NCBI GenBank assembly: GCA_002730735.1
Contig: PCAU01000010.1
Coordinates: forward strand, 62,001-126,000
Direction: 5' to 3'
Source: Acidobacteriota bacterium
Lineage (GTDB): Bacteria; Acidobacteriota; Vicinamibacteria; Vicinamibacterales; UBA823
Length of the DNA stretch: 64,000 bases
The notes below the pieces were generated by a model that was not told the origin of the DNA, did no database searches, and saw only the letters and a list, made by a program, of their open reading frames with translations. Below are positions 33,777-42,667 of the stretch, in pieces; within the stretch, counting starts at the first letter, position 1; each line of letters opens with the position of its first letter. The position numbers were made by a program, and so were the translations under genes.

Positions 33777-36371
33777 TTATGGCAGCTCCCCCACTGTACG
33801 GAGCAGTAATTCCTGACCTCGTTCATACGAAGGAGCGATCTCAAGTGCAGCCAGCGCATGTTGTTTCGCCTCGCCTATTTTGCCAGCAAGGATCAGACTT
33901 TCAGCCAAATCACAATGAGCAACCACGACATCCACTGGACCTGCAGCTAATGCCACACGAAACTCTTGGACCGCTTTCTCTATCTCACCACTGTCCAGCG
34001 CCAGCCGACCAAGTGCAGCATGCGGCACGACGTCAAACGGATCAATCGCGATGATACGCTCGTAAGCCACTTGCTGATGCTCTCGGTGTCCCGTTTCCTC
34101 AGCTAGCGCTGCCAACTGCCGGGCCGATTGGAGGTCCTGGTGATCATACGCCAGCAGACCTACCAGTTGGTTCATCGCGCGATCACGCTGACCTTGTTTA
34201 ATCGCGATCTCGGCCAGTAATGCACGTGGGCTGTTGGCTCCAGTCGCGACAGTTACAAGTGTCAACGCATGCTCTAACACATCAACCGCAGCATCGAGCT
34301 CGCCTGCAGAGTAGAGAGCATGGCCATAGGTCACCTGAATGGCATAACTAGCAGGATAGGACCTCGCCAATGCGCCGAGCATGTCGAGTTGTGTGCCCGC
34401 CTCTGGGAGCGGCCCAGACACAGGCTGCTGTAATGCTCGCTGTAAGCTGCTAAACCGCTCCTCAAGAGCAATATCAAAGCTTTCTTGCAAAGCGTCAAAA
34501 TCGGTTCCAGCTATCTGCTCAAGTAATGCCTCGGTATCAAATCCTTCTGCATAGCCACGTAGCATCTCAGGCAACATATCCTCACCATACAAATCGACGA
34601 GATGTTCAACTACGAGAGACGCTTGATAGTAGGCTAGGACAATCGTTTCCGGTTTCGTGAATCCGATATTCAGTTGTCGTAACGGTAACGTCTCACCACT
34701 TTCAAGCGCTTGCGCAAAAGTCAATTCCATATTACGACCCCAAGCAGGATTCGCTAGCCCTTCTTCGTAGACTGAAATACCTTCAGTCAGCCAGCGCGGC
34801 ACACGGTTACGAGACATCTGCAAGGTAATAACGTGTGCCATCTCGTGCCACAGAGTCGCTTGCCAGTTAAAGGTGCCGGGGGGGCGGGCGCGCGGTGAAT
34901 CCATCGTAACAACCCGTCCGAAGCAAGCCCCGAGCGCGCCGATCATTCCAGGTAGCCCCAAATTACGTACAGCGAAATCATCGTGACGGGGAAATACTTC
35001 AATTAGAATTGGCCCGTCTATCTCAACACCGTAACGGCCGCCAAGCGTCTCAAGCGCCTGAGAAGCGAGAGACACAACGTAATCACCCAGTATGGGGGAC
35101 TCGCTTGGATGAAGACGGACAACCAAATCACCCTTTCGAATCGTCTCAAACTCGTCTACCGCATCCAACATTTGTAGCAAGTTGAAAGTAACGATATTGA
35201 AAGGATCGGTTTCGAACGATTGATCGAGCTGCTCCCGAGCACTCACCTCATCGCCCGTGCGAAGTAAATGCATGCCCAATTCAGCCTGAGCGAGCGGGCT
35301 ACCAGGCGATAAATCCAGTGACTTCTGAACTAATGTAACCGCTTCGTCAAACCGGTAATGACTCGCCGCCTGAGCCCCTGTCACACGGTAGACCTCGCCG
35401 TAATGAGGATTGAGCGCAAGAACACCAGCAACTTCAGTTTCAAAATCTTTAATCCGGTCTTCGATATAAGCAATGGCAGCACGTAGAGACCGCGCTTCAA
35501 AACTATTCGCGTTAATGCTGAGCGCTTGCTCAATTATCAAAGACGCGTCGTCGTAACGCCGTTCCTGAAGAGCTAACTCGGCTAGGAGTAGATGGGCCGC
35601 CTCCGACGACTCGTCCAGTTCAATTGCACGGCGGGCCATTTCGGCTGCATCAGATGGATTTTCACTCACCAACGTGCGTCCGAGTCCAACATGTGCAGGT
35701 ACCCACTCAGGATCAGCGGTTAGGGCCGTTCGAAATGAGCGAACCGCATCCTCGATGTTATATTTTTCTAGAAACAATTCGCCCCAAGCAGTATTAATAG
35801 CTGGGTCTTGGGGAGCTGCCGCTGCGGCGCGCCTAAAAAAATCATTCGCCTCACGAGACTGGCCAAGAGCACGTGCGGCTTCGGCTACCCGAAGTAATTC
35901 CACATCGACCCGACGCCTTGCCCCTGTGTTAATGATCGGGGCTAGAGTATCTAAAGCCTCAGCAGACCGACCAAGGCGCGTCAGCAGGAGCCCAAGTTCA
36001 AGAGCCGCTTCGCCAGTCGAGTCGATCCTAATTGCAGGAAGGAAGAGCCGCTCCGCTTCAGCGTAGTTTCCCTGCCTCGCAGCAATCAGGCCCAACACTG
36101 CGGCCGCCGTGGAATCGTTTGAGCCGCGAGCAATTGCGAGACGTCGTGCCTCAGCAACATCACCTAGTGCCAGTGCACGCCTAGCAGCACGTAGAAAATC
36201 GTGCCGTTCGGACACTTCACTAACTGCAACTGGTTGTACGCCTGAGCTTTGTGTTGATGCGCTAAGCGGACTACCCAACCAGACTGCAGTTATGCAGGTA
36301 AGGACGGAGAGGAGCGCTCGAGACGGCCGCGACGCCCCGCCACGGCGCAACCCTTGATCCAGCAGAACCAT
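33777..36371 (-). CDS. Exported TPR protein with a gluzincin (HExxH) peptidase domain
   Basis: A protein of 864 residues from the ATG at 36371; an open frame from 36422 exists but gives no signal peptide. A signal sequence (LLSVLTCITAVWLGSPLSAST) is followed by about ten TPR-like helical pairs (residues 60-370). The peptidase MA-like domain has the zinc motif LWHEMAHVITLQ near 498 and the third ligand glutamate in PRWLTEGISVYEE about 23 residues later. More TPR repeats follow to the C-terminus (YGHALYSAGELDAAVDVLEHAL and onward). It is the first gene of the nine-gene minus-strand cluster. No ribosome-binding site is evident, so the start is the least certain part. Confidence 0.75.
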   Translation of the reverse strand: MVLLDQGLRRGGASRPSRALLSVLTCITAVWLGSPLSASTQSSGVQPVAVSEVSERHDFLRAARRALALGDVAEARRLAIARGSNDSTAAAVLGLIAARQGNYAEAERLFLPAIRIDSTGEAALELGLLLTRLGRSAEALDTLAPIINTGARRRVDVELLRVAEAARALGQSREANDFFRRAAAAAPQDPAINTAWGELFLEKYNIEDAVRSFRTALTADPEWVPAHVGLGRTLVSENPSDAAEMARRAIELDESSEAAHLLLAELALQERRYDDASLIIEQALSINANSFEARSLRAAIAYIEDRIKDFETEVAGVLALNPHYGEVYRVTGAQAASHYRFDEAVTLVQKSLDLSPGSPLAQAELGMHLLRTGDEVSAREQLDQSFETDPFNIVTFNLLQMLDAVDEFETIRKGDLVVRLHPSESPILGDYVVSLASQALETLGGRYGVEIDGPILIEVFPRHDDFAVRNLGLPGMIGALGACFGRVVTMDSPRARPPGTFNWQATLWHEMAHVITLQMSRNRVPRWLTEGISVYEEGLANPAWGRNMELTFAQALESGETLPLRQLNIGFTKPETIVLAYYQASLVVEHLVDLYGEDMLPEMLRGYAEGFDTEALLEQIAGTDFDALQESFDIALEERFSSLQRALQQPVSGPLPEAGTQLDMLGALARSYPASYAIQVTYGHALYSAGELDAAVDVLEHALTLVTVATGANSPRALLAEIAIKQGQRDRAMNQLVGLLAYDHQDLQSARQLAALAEETGHREHQQVAYERIIAIDPFDVVPHAALGRLALDSGEIEKAVQEFRVALAAGPVDVVVAHCDLAESLILAGKIGEAKQHALAALEIAPSYERGQELLLRTVGELP

Positions 36372-36484
36372 GCTACGAATGGCACGATTATACCCCCGAG
36401 TTTGAGTCAGCCCTAGTGGCACTCACCTTCGTACTCGCCGTATTCCGAGGGAATTCGACAAAGCAGGACCGGGGAGGAACTGAT

Positions 36485-36757
36485 CTAGAAAAATGCAACC
36501 GACTGATGGGATGGAATCTCAAAGCGATTACGGCAGCGTGTACAGACAACATAATCATCGACGCGTACCATATAGTCTCGCAATTTCCCAAACAATGCCC
36601 GGTCACGCTCGTCAGCGCCACGAGGTGGACGTTCCTTCTTTACGCGCCTAATCCAGCAAATCTTATACTCTCCACGATGACGACACTTAGGACAGCCATA
36701 GGTTGTAGGCTTTAGTTCCTGTTTTTCGTTAAAGAACTCCCGTTCGTTAAGCGCCAT
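36485..36757 (-). CDS. Small zinc-ribbon-like protein
   Basis: A 90-residue protein with two Cys pairs, GCPKCRHRG (residues 20-28) and VCTRCRNRF (near 71-79), a spacing typical of a zinc ribbon. Between them lies a basic, then aromatic segment (KICWIRRVKKERPPRG). I do not recognise a named family. It lies between the TPR peptidase gene and a methyltransferase gene, all on the minus strand, with 58- and 113-base gaps. A nucleic-acid or protein-binding role is possible. It is supported mainly by the paired Cys motifs. Confidence 0.55.
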   Translation of the reverse strand: MALNEREFFNEKQELKPTTYGCPKCRHRGEYKICWIRRVKKERPPRGADERDRALFGKLRDYMVRVDDYVVCTRCRNRFEIPSHQSVAFF

Positions 36758-36815
36758 TCCGGGACCGTGTTACAAAATTTGAACTCGTTGCAGTGGTAAT
36801 CCGTCGTAACGCTAG

Positions 36816-37541
36816 TCAATCCTTGACGAACATCACGAGCGACCAAATACGAGGGAAGTTGACCTTCTCGATCGACACAGGACAAAGCCCTGCTTGCACC
36901 AGCAACGCTCGAAGGTCAAGATCAGCCTTGAAACCCAGGTGGACCGTAAGGGGAGACAATATCCGTTCGATCCGAGCGAGAAACCTCCGTTCGCTGAGAA
37001 AGTGGTTCAAAACAATGATCCGCCCTCCCTTCCGGCACACGCGATACATTTCCTGCACCACTGATACCGGATCAGACACGACACTAATCACGTAAGGAGC
37101 ATAAACCAGATCGAACGATTCATCAGGGAACTGAAGTTTTGTGGCATCCATTTGCTTTAGGCGTACGTTCCGCACCCCGCGCCGTTCTAGCCGGCGTTGC
37201 GCACCCTCAAGCATTGACACGGACAGGTCGATTCCTGTGACCTTACAATCGTCGGGGTACAGCACCGCACTTATCCCAGTACCAACCCCAACCTCAAGCA
37301 CCTCGTCACCCGCCTGGATGGCCAAACGCTTGATAGCCTTTAAGCGACCAGGGTGCAGTGCTGGACCAAACATCACATCAACGATTGGCCATTTACCCAA
37401 GTAAACCGACGAAATCCGTTCGTAGACTTTATGAACGAAGCTGGTTTCTACAGATACGGTCGAAAGCGCCCGCGTACCCACATCGGACGACACCATAATG
37501 TCATTGTCCGATACCGATTCTTGGTCAAATAGAGATACCAA
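36816..37541 (-). CDS. Class I SAM-dependent methyltransferase, PmtA/UbiE-like
   Basis: A 241-residue methyltransferase. The TTG start is supported by GGGAGG five bases upstream. Motif I is VLEVGVGTGISAVLYP near 88, motif II VTGIDLSVSMLEGA near 108, motif IV FDLVYAPYVISVV near 152, and post-motif RKGGRIIVLNHFLSE near 180. The sequence resembles phosphatidylethanolamine N-methyltransferases, in which the region before motif I is membrane-associated, but quinone methyltransferases are close relatives. No biosynthetic neighbour decides between them. Confidence 0.75.
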   Translation of the reverse strand: MVSLFDQESVSDNDIMVSSDVGTRALSTVSVETSFVHKVYERISSVYLGKWPIVDVMFGPALHPGRLKAIKRLAIQAGDEVLEVGVGTGISAVLYPDDCKVTGIDLSVSMLEGAQRRLERRGVRNVRLKQMDATKLQFPDESFDLVYAPYVISVVSDPVSVVQEMYRVCRKGGRIIVLNHFLSERRFLARIERILSPLTVHLGFKADLDLRALLVQAGLCPVSIEKVNFPRIWSLVMFVKD

Positions 37542-37741
37542 AACCCTCCCTCACCTCGGCACGCGCTCTTTGCGTGCGAACGAACCACGACTATATCTTG
37601 GCGGTGAATACAGAGCAAGGCAACGGCCAAGCGATGATAGTTCCCGATCGCCTCCTCCCATAGATAATCTCACGGCCTTGTCGCGGTCATCAGTCAAGTT
37701 CGCAAAGGTCGCAACTCTCTTCTGAACCATATTCGTTATAA

Positions 37742-37757
37742 CTTATTCACAAATAAG
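37742..37757. other. AT-rich hairpin upstream of lepB
   Basis: CTTATT-caca-AATAAG is a perfect six-pair hairpin, 22 bases upstream of the lepB promoter -35. It may be an operator or a structural element. The rest of the 361-base gap (37542-37902) contains the promoter but no convincing gene. Confidence 0.25.
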
Positions 37758-37778
37758 ATCATTGGTCTAATGACACGT

Positions 37779-37807
37779 TTGACACCCTGTCGGGGCACCG
37801 GTATAGT
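37779..37807 (+). promoter_or_regulatory. Sigma-70-type promoter of lepB
   Basis: A perfect -35 TTGACA (37779-37784), a 17-base spacer and -10 TATAGT (37802-37807). The start point is expected near 37814, giving an 89-base leader before lepB. ACCGGTA occurs twice, within and just after the promoter (about 37797 and 37820), and could be a regulator site. Confidence 0.75.
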
Positions 37808-37902
37808 TTTTCGGTTGACCGGTACAGGATTGATGCCAAACGTCTTTCCGAGCTGCCGCTGTTATCTGCCACGGTGCTGAAACTCCGGTCGGATGGCTAA
37901 CG

Positions 37903-38541
37903 ATGACCGAATCTAACTCGTCTTCCGAAAACAGCGAAGACAGCCGCCTTGATCACCCCTCTTCTTCCTCGTTGGAGGCGGCGAGCAACCCTACTATGCA
38001 CAGGTCTAAAGCTGCTGCGCTTATCAAGCGTTTAATACAAGAGGTCGTCAACTGGTTCAAAACCTTGGCATCGGCAGCAGTTTACGCGACCCTAATCGTA
38101 ACCTTCGGTTTCCAAGTGGCACGTGTCGAAGGCCAAAGTATGGCGCCAACGCTGATCGATCAGGATCGACTAATCGTCAATAAGCTCATCTACCGACTTG
38201 GCGAGCCTCGACGTAGCGACATCGTCATGCTCTTTTATCCGATCGACCCTGGCAAGTCATTCGTAAAACGAGTCATTGCCGAAGAGGGTGATACTTTCCG
38301 AATTGAGAACGGACTCGTCTTCGTGAACGACGTGCCTGTACGAGACGACTACATACCTCAAGGATTTAGGAGCTACGAAGACTACGGGGAGCAGGTCGTG
38401 CCGCAAGGCTATTACTTTGTAATGGGCGACCACAGGAACAACAGCTCCGATAGCCGACATTGGGGAATGGTTCCGAAAAAATACATCATCGGTAAAGTTC
38501 AAGTTCGATGGTGGCCAATCCCCACCGCCCGAGTATTTTAG
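37903..38541 (+). CDS. lepB: Signal peptidase I
   Basis: A 212-residue type I signal peptidase with a Ser-rich N-terminal 35 residues and one membrane anchor (TLASAAVYATLIVTFGF, near 48-64). The catalytic serine is in VEGQSMAPTL near 79 and the general-base lysine in KSFVKRVIAEEGD near 120. The C-terminal box YFVMGDHRNNSSDSRHWG near 170 is intact. It cleaves Sec signal peptides in the inner membrane. It is monocistronic with its own promoter and its 3' end overlaps the convergent acyl-CoA ligase gene by four bases. Confidence 0.95.
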   Translation: MTESNSSSENSEDSRLDHPSSSSLEAASNPTMHRSKAAALIKRLIQEVVNWFKTLASAAVYATLIVTFGFQVARVEGQSMAPTLIDQDRLIVNKLIYRLGEPRRSDIVMLFYPIDPGKSFVKRVIAEEGDTFRIENGLVFVNDVPVRDDYIPQGFRSYEDYGEQVVPQGYYFVMGDHRNNSSDSRHWGMVPKKYIIGKVQVRWWPIPTARVF

Positions 38542-40364
38542 TCGCTTAGAGATTCCGCGTAGAGCATCTCGATCACTTTGTTCCAGCGTTCTTCCACCAC
38601 ACGACGGCGCACTTTCATTGTCGGCGTGAGTTCACCGCCCGCAATTGAGAACTCGGCAGGTAGAAGCTTAAACCGCCTAACCTGCTCAAATCCGGCCAGG
38701 GTAACGTTCACCTGGTCTACGACTTCCTGGTATAGCGACTGGACGTCAGCCCGTTCCACAAGATCCTCAATCGAGATAAAACTCGCTCCGTCTCGGAGGA
38801 CGAGTTCCTCAAGCTGTGCTCGATCTGGAATTAAAAGTACGGCGACAAAACGACGTCGGTCACCAAGTAGTAACGCTTCAGCGACGAGTGGACTCCTTTT
38901 AAAACGCGCCTCAATTGGCTGTGGCGCAACGTTCTTTCCATTGGAAGTAACAAGAATGTCCTTCTTACGGTCAGTAATACTCACGTAACCATCGTCGTCG
39001 ATATTGCCGATATCCCCTGTGTGAAACCAACCATCGCGAATCACCTCAGCGGTCGCATCAGGCTTCCCGTAGTAGCCCTGCATCACATTCGGCCCACGAG
39101 CTAGCAGCTCACCATCTGGCGCGACTTTAAGGTCAACCCCAGGTATCGCCTTGCCAACAGTGCCAATCCGCACAGCCTCCGGTGGATTAAGGGTCAATAC
39201 CGGAGCCGTCTCCGTTAACCCATAGCCTTCAACGATTGGCATTCCAATTGCGCAAAAAAACTCAGCCGTAGATATCCCTAATGGAGCTCCCCCTGAAACA
39301 ATTAACCTAAGCCGGCCACCAGTACGAGCACGAATCTTTCGAAAAACCATTCGGTCAGCGAGTAGGTTTTGAAACCGTATATACCAAGGCGCAGACTGGT
39401 TTGCGAACTGTCGTGAAGCACGGCTCCATCCAGCACTGATCGCCCACCCGAAGATTTTCCGGCGTATAGCTGGCGCCTGAGCCACTGATTCGAGGACCCT
39501 AACCTGCACCTTCTCGTAGACTCTCGGGACACCAGTCATGATGGTCGGTTTGATCATCCGCAGATCACGAGCGATTGTTTCGAGTGACTCAGCAAATGCC
39601 ACCGTGACGCCCTCACATAGATATGCATAAACCACGGTACGCTCAAGCGAATGACTCAAAGGCAAGAACGACAGCGCAACGTCGTCAGACTTCATCGAAA
39701 TCATCTGAAGTGATGCCCGAACATTTGACAGGATGTTTACATGGGTAAGCATTACACCCTTAGATCGTCCAGTTGTACCCGACGTGTAAATAATGGTTGC
39801 AATGTCGTTTGGACTAACGCCATTTACAGTCTCACGATAACGCTGCGCAAGACCTTCCTCAGCAAGCAACCGTCGCCGGCCACGTTCGGCGACATCGCAC
39901 AACCCCATCTCACCAGATTCGTCACGAGAAGTCTCATCACTTTGGCGATCGATCACCACCACGATTTCCAACTGAGGTAATGTTTGCAACACACTCCGAA
40001 CCTTGGCGGCCTCAGCCTCACCCGCAACAATGGCAAACCGCACCTGCGCATCGTTAAGGATTTCAAATATCTGCTCGCTTGCAAGAGTCGGATAGAGAGG
40101 CACTGTGACCGCACCGGCAGAAAGAATGGCAAGGTCTGCGATGACCCACTCAGGGCGAGTATCCGAGATAAGCGCAACACGATCACCAGGTTGGACGCCG
40201 AGAGCACTCAAACCCAAGCTAATGACACGAATTTCTTCAAAGAGTTCTTGACTAGAAAACTCATCAGCCCCAGTAGCACGACAGCGCTGAAATAAGACTG
40301 GCTTTGAAAGTCGATCGGATATGTGAAACGGTAAGGAAGCTAACGTCTTAACTTCAGAATCCAT
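38538..40364 (-). CDS. Long-chain fatty-acid-CoA ligase (AMP-binding)
   Basis: A protein of 608 residues from ATG 40364; an in-frame TTG six codons upstream is an alternative. The AMP-binding P-loop is TIIYTSGTTGRSKGVMLTH near 195, followed by VEGYGLTETAPVLTLN near 360, DGWFHTGDIGNIDDDGYVS near 440 and the hinge ITDRKKDILVTSNGKNVAP near 462. The insert and length match the long-chain FadD15/FAA1-like subgroup rather than E. coli FadD. It activates fatty acids to acyl-CoA at the membrane. No beta-oxidation gene is adjacent. Confidence 0.88.
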   Translation of the reverse strand: MDSEVKTLASLPFHISDRLSKPVLFQRCRATGADEFSSQELFEEIRVISLGLSALGVQPGDRVALISDTRPEWVIADLAILSAGAVTVPLYPTLASEQIFEILNDAQVRFAIVAGEAEAAKVRSVLQTLPQLEIVVVIDRQSDETSRDESGEMGLCDVAERGRRRLLAEEGLAQRYRETVNGVSPNDIATIIYTSGTTGRSKGVMLTHVNILSNVRASLQMISMKSDDVALSFLPLSHSLERTVVYAYLCEGVTVAFAESLETIARDLRMIKPTIMTGVPRVYEKVQVRVLESVAQAPAIRRKIFGWAISAGWSRASRQFANQSAPWYIRFQNLLADRMVFRKIRARTGGRLRLIVSGGAPLGISTAEFFCAIGMPIVEGYGLTETAPVLTLNPPEAVRIGTVGKAIPGVDLKVAPDGELLARGPNVMQGYYGKPDATAEVIRDGWFHTGDIGNIDDDGYVSITDRKKDILVTSNGKNVAPQPIEARFKRSPLVAEALLLGDRRRFVAVLLIPDRAQLEELVLRDGASFISIEDLVERADVQSLYQEVVDQVNVTLAGFEQVRRFKLLPAEFSIAGGELTPTMKVRRRVVEERWNKVIEMLYAESLSD

Positions 40365-40415
40365 CAGACCACTTAGTCCCAAGGGGGTAATGAGCTTTAG
40401 TATCCTACCGCCAGC

Positions 40416-40937
40416 TCATTCTGATCGCCGATAGGAACCCGAACGTCCACCAGTCTTCTCGATTAAACGAATTTCACCGATGACCATCTCGCGATCGATT
40501 GCCTTGACCATATCGTAGACAGTCAGCGCTGCTGAAGTTACTGCCATCAAAGCCTCCATTTCGACACCCGTACGCGCCTCGGTGCGAACTGTGGCTGTGA
40601 TTTCGTAGCCACCTGCAGTCGGTTCGAGTTGTACATCGACGTGAGATAGCGGCAAGGGATGGCAGAGTGGAATTAAATCCGATGTCCGTTTAGCAGCCAT
40701 GATGCCAGCTAACCGTGCAGCCTGTAGCGGATCACCTTTGGCGACGTTACCAGCGCGGATTGCTTCTAGTGCCGTTGAACCGATCGCAATTGATCCTTGC
40801 GCGACCGCTTGGCGGTTGGTGACGTCCTTCGCACCAACATCAACCATGTTCACTCGTCCACGACTGTCCACGTGAGACAATTGTCGACTTGGACTTGGAG
40901 CGGTCTCTGGCGGCTTACCTTTAGACACTGTCGCCAC
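40416..40937 (-). CDS. moaC: Cyclic pyranopterin monophosphate synthase MoaC
   Basis: A 173-residue protein with the full MoaC signature: LSHVDSRGRVNMVDVGAKD near 20, AARLAGIMAAKRTSDLIPLCHPLPLSHV near 85, and TGVEMEALMAVTSAALTVYDMVKA near 130. It converts the MoaA product to cyclic pyranopterin monophosphate in molybdenum cofactor synthesis. Its start lies 17 bases inside the rex gene, so the two are co-transcribed. The N-terminal 18 residues are a flexible extension. No other mo gene is in the window. Confidence 0.93.
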   Translation of the reverse strand: MATVSKGKPPETAPSPSRQLSHVDSRGRVNMVDVGAKDVTNRQAVAQGSIAIGSTALEAIRAGNVAKGDPLQAARLAGIMAAKRTSDLIPLCHPLPLSHVDVQLEPTAGGYEITATVRTEARTGVEMEALMAVTSAALTVYDMVKAIDREMVIGEIRLIEKTGGRSGSYRRSE

Positions 40938-41565
40938 CCTTCCCCCGCGCCAAATAAAACGATAGGCTCTCCAATGACACTGTCAGGTCAACATTCTTCA
41001 ACTTCACTTCGTCTGGTGCGCGTAAGGCTTCCGGCGAGAAATTCAAAATTGCTTTGATTCCGGCCGCCACAACCTTATTAACCACCCCCTGAGCCGAACT
41101 AAAAGGCACCGCAATCACTGCGATGACAATCTGCTCCCGCAGAGCAATTCTTCGGAGGTCTTCGATATCATAAATTGGTACTCCCCCCCGCGACTGCTGG
41201 CCAATCTTCTCGTGAAGATTGTCAAAGAGCGCTACAATTTTGAAACCCTCCAGCCTGAATCCCGAATAGTCGGCTAGCGCGAGTCCAAGATTGCCAGCAC
41301 CCATAATGGCAACCTTCAGGTGGAGATCGAGGCCTAGAATCTGGCGGAGTTGCCGCTTCAAATCCTTCACGTAGTAGCCGACCCCCCGCACCCCCAGTTC
41401 ACCGAAATGCGCGAGATCTTTCCTAATTTGCGGTGCGTTCAAATCGAACCGATCAGCGAGCACCTTCGACGACACGGTCCGTATGTCTTCCGCATCTAGC
41501 TTATTCAGACATCGTAAATAGACCGATAAGCGATTCGTCGTAGCTTCTGAGATCTGAGTCGACAT
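40921..41565 (-). CDS. rex: Redox-sensing transcriptional repressor Rex
   Basis: A 214-residue regulator. The winged helix is at residues 10-75 (LSVYLRCLNKLDAEDIRTVSSKVLADRF, then NAPQIRKDLAHFGELGVRGVGY). The NADH-binding Rossmann motif is AIMGAGNLGLALADY near 87, and VVAAGIKAILNFSPEAL near 178 is the family C-terminal signature. Rex senses the NADH/NAD+ ratio and represses respiratory or fermentative genes at low oxygen. It is the first gene of a rex-moaC pair with overlapping ends. I could not find a clear Rex box just upstream. Confidence 0.93.
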   Translation of the reverse strand: MSTQISEATTNRLSVYLRCLNKLDAEDIRTVSSKVLADRFDLNAPQIRKDLAHFGELGVRGVGYYVKDLKRQLRQILGLDLHLKVAIMGAGNLGLALADYSGFRLEGFKIVALFDNLHEKIGQQSRGGVPIYDIEDLRRIALREQIVIAVIAVPFSSAQGVVNKVVAAGIKAILNFSPEALRAPDEVKLKNVDLTVSLESLSFYLARGKGGDSV

Positions 41566-41766
41566 AGCTTCTCTGATGACTTATTAAACGCCCACAAAAG
41601 AGCCGCAGTCAGGGTGTGCGGTCGATATCCGTTGATCATAGCAGCCGACCACGGTGGCTGCACAGCGAGCCAAGATACACCACTACTACCGCCATCGAGC
41701 CTTCTAGAATCCACTCGGGCAATGGATCCCTTATGCCGAATGGCGCCAGAATCACCCTTGCCGAAT

Positions 41767-41784
41767 GAAGAGCACGGGCTCTTC
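41767..41784. terminator. Hairpin between the plsC and rex genes
   Basis: GAAGAGC-acgg-GCTCTTC is a perfect seven-pair stem in the 269-base gap 41566-41834, which has no convincing gene. No T tract follows on either strand, so its role as a terminator is only possible. Confidence 0.3.
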
Positions 41785-41834
41785 GTAGGAGCCTACCCTA
41801 CTTCTGTAGGTTGACGCCCCAGACACCAGCAACG

Positions 41835-42575
41835 CTAACACACCGGACCAAGTGCCCGCAGCCGCTCTATTTCAGTACGAACCTCTCGGATAAGTTCATT
41901 GCGGTGGGAATAATCTCGCCCTATCGTAACTATAGGTGCTCCGAATCGAACGCTAACAGTTGCTGGGTAAACCAAAGCACTTCCACGCTTCATCGCCGCA
42001 CGACTACCCAAAATCGCCACTGGGACAACTTGGGCCTGGGCCTCCAAAGCCAGAACAAATCCTCCCTTCTTAAACGGCAGGAGCTCATTTGTCCGACTAC
42101 GGGTACCTTCTGGAAAAATCACGAACGATCCACCGTTTCGCAACTTCGTCGCCGCTTGAGTAATCGCTGCGGCACTTTTCTCACGGTCCCCTCGATGAAT
42201 GCCTACAAAGCCAATTATGTCGAAGCCAATTCCTAGCACTGGCGTCTTACGGAGTCCGGCTTTGTAGAAGATGTAGAGCCTTGGAAAAAGAGCTCGAAAC
42301 AACACAAATAGAATCGGGGGTTCGACGTTACTTGCATGGTTTGCAAAGTAGACGGTTGGCCGATCTGAGCGTACATACTGAAGTCCCTCAACTCGAATTC
42401 GGATCCCAGTGAGTGCTAAGGCTAAACGAACCCCGACATAACCAGACCAATAAAGCACACTGCGCTGGCGGGTCGTTAGCGCTATTACCAATACAAGAGG
42501 ACCAACAAAAATAACGTATAGACCCACTATGGCGTAAGTAGCAATCGACCGGACCCAGGCAATAAACCACGCCAT
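41835..42575 (-). CDS. plsC: 1-acyl-sn-glycerol-3-phosphate acyltransferase (PlsC family)
   Basis: A 246-residue acyltransferase with a membrane anchor in the first 40 residues. Block I is FANHASNVEPP near 75, so the catalytic motif reads H-x(4)-E rather than the usual H-x(4)-D. Block II GIGFDIIGFVGIHRGD is near 118, block III VIFPEGTRSRTNELLPFKKGGF near 150 and block IV VVPVAILG near 183. It should place the second acyl chain during phospholipid synthesis. The Asp-to-Glu change is conservative but unusual. Its promoter region is separated from carD by a terminator. Confidence 0.85.
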   Translation of the reverse strand: MAWFIAWVRSIATYAIVGLYVIFVGPLVLVIALTTRQRSVLYWSGYVGVRLALALTGIRIRVEGLQYVRSDRPTVYFANHASNVEPPILFVLFRALFPRLYIFYKAGLRKTPVLGIGFDIIGFVGIHRGDREKSAAAITQAATKLRNGGSFVIFPEGTRSRTNELLPFKKGGFVLALEAQAQVVPVAILGSRAAMKRGSALVYPATVSVRFGAPIVTIGRDYSHRNELIREVRTEIERLRALGPVC

Positions 42576-42601
42576 TACTGATATCCGAAGTATTCAGTAA
42601 G

Positions 42602-42638
42602 AAACAAAAAAGCCTGACCCGGTGTCCCGGATCAGGCC
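42602..42638 (-). terminator. Rho-independent terminator of carD
   Basis: On the minus strand an 11-pair GC-rich stem (GCCTGATCCGG / CCGGGTCAGGC, one U-G pair, four-base loop) is followed directly by six T. It lies about 30 bases after the carD stop, so it ends the carD transcript before plsC. Confidence 0.9.
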
Positions 42639-42667
42639 AATGAACCAGTACCTGTCAGAATCCTATG

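Noticed and set aside
41614-41814. 66-residue plus-strand open frame in the rex-plsC gap
   Set aside because: No motif, no ribosome-binding site and no match I recognise; the gap is better read as the rex promoter region.
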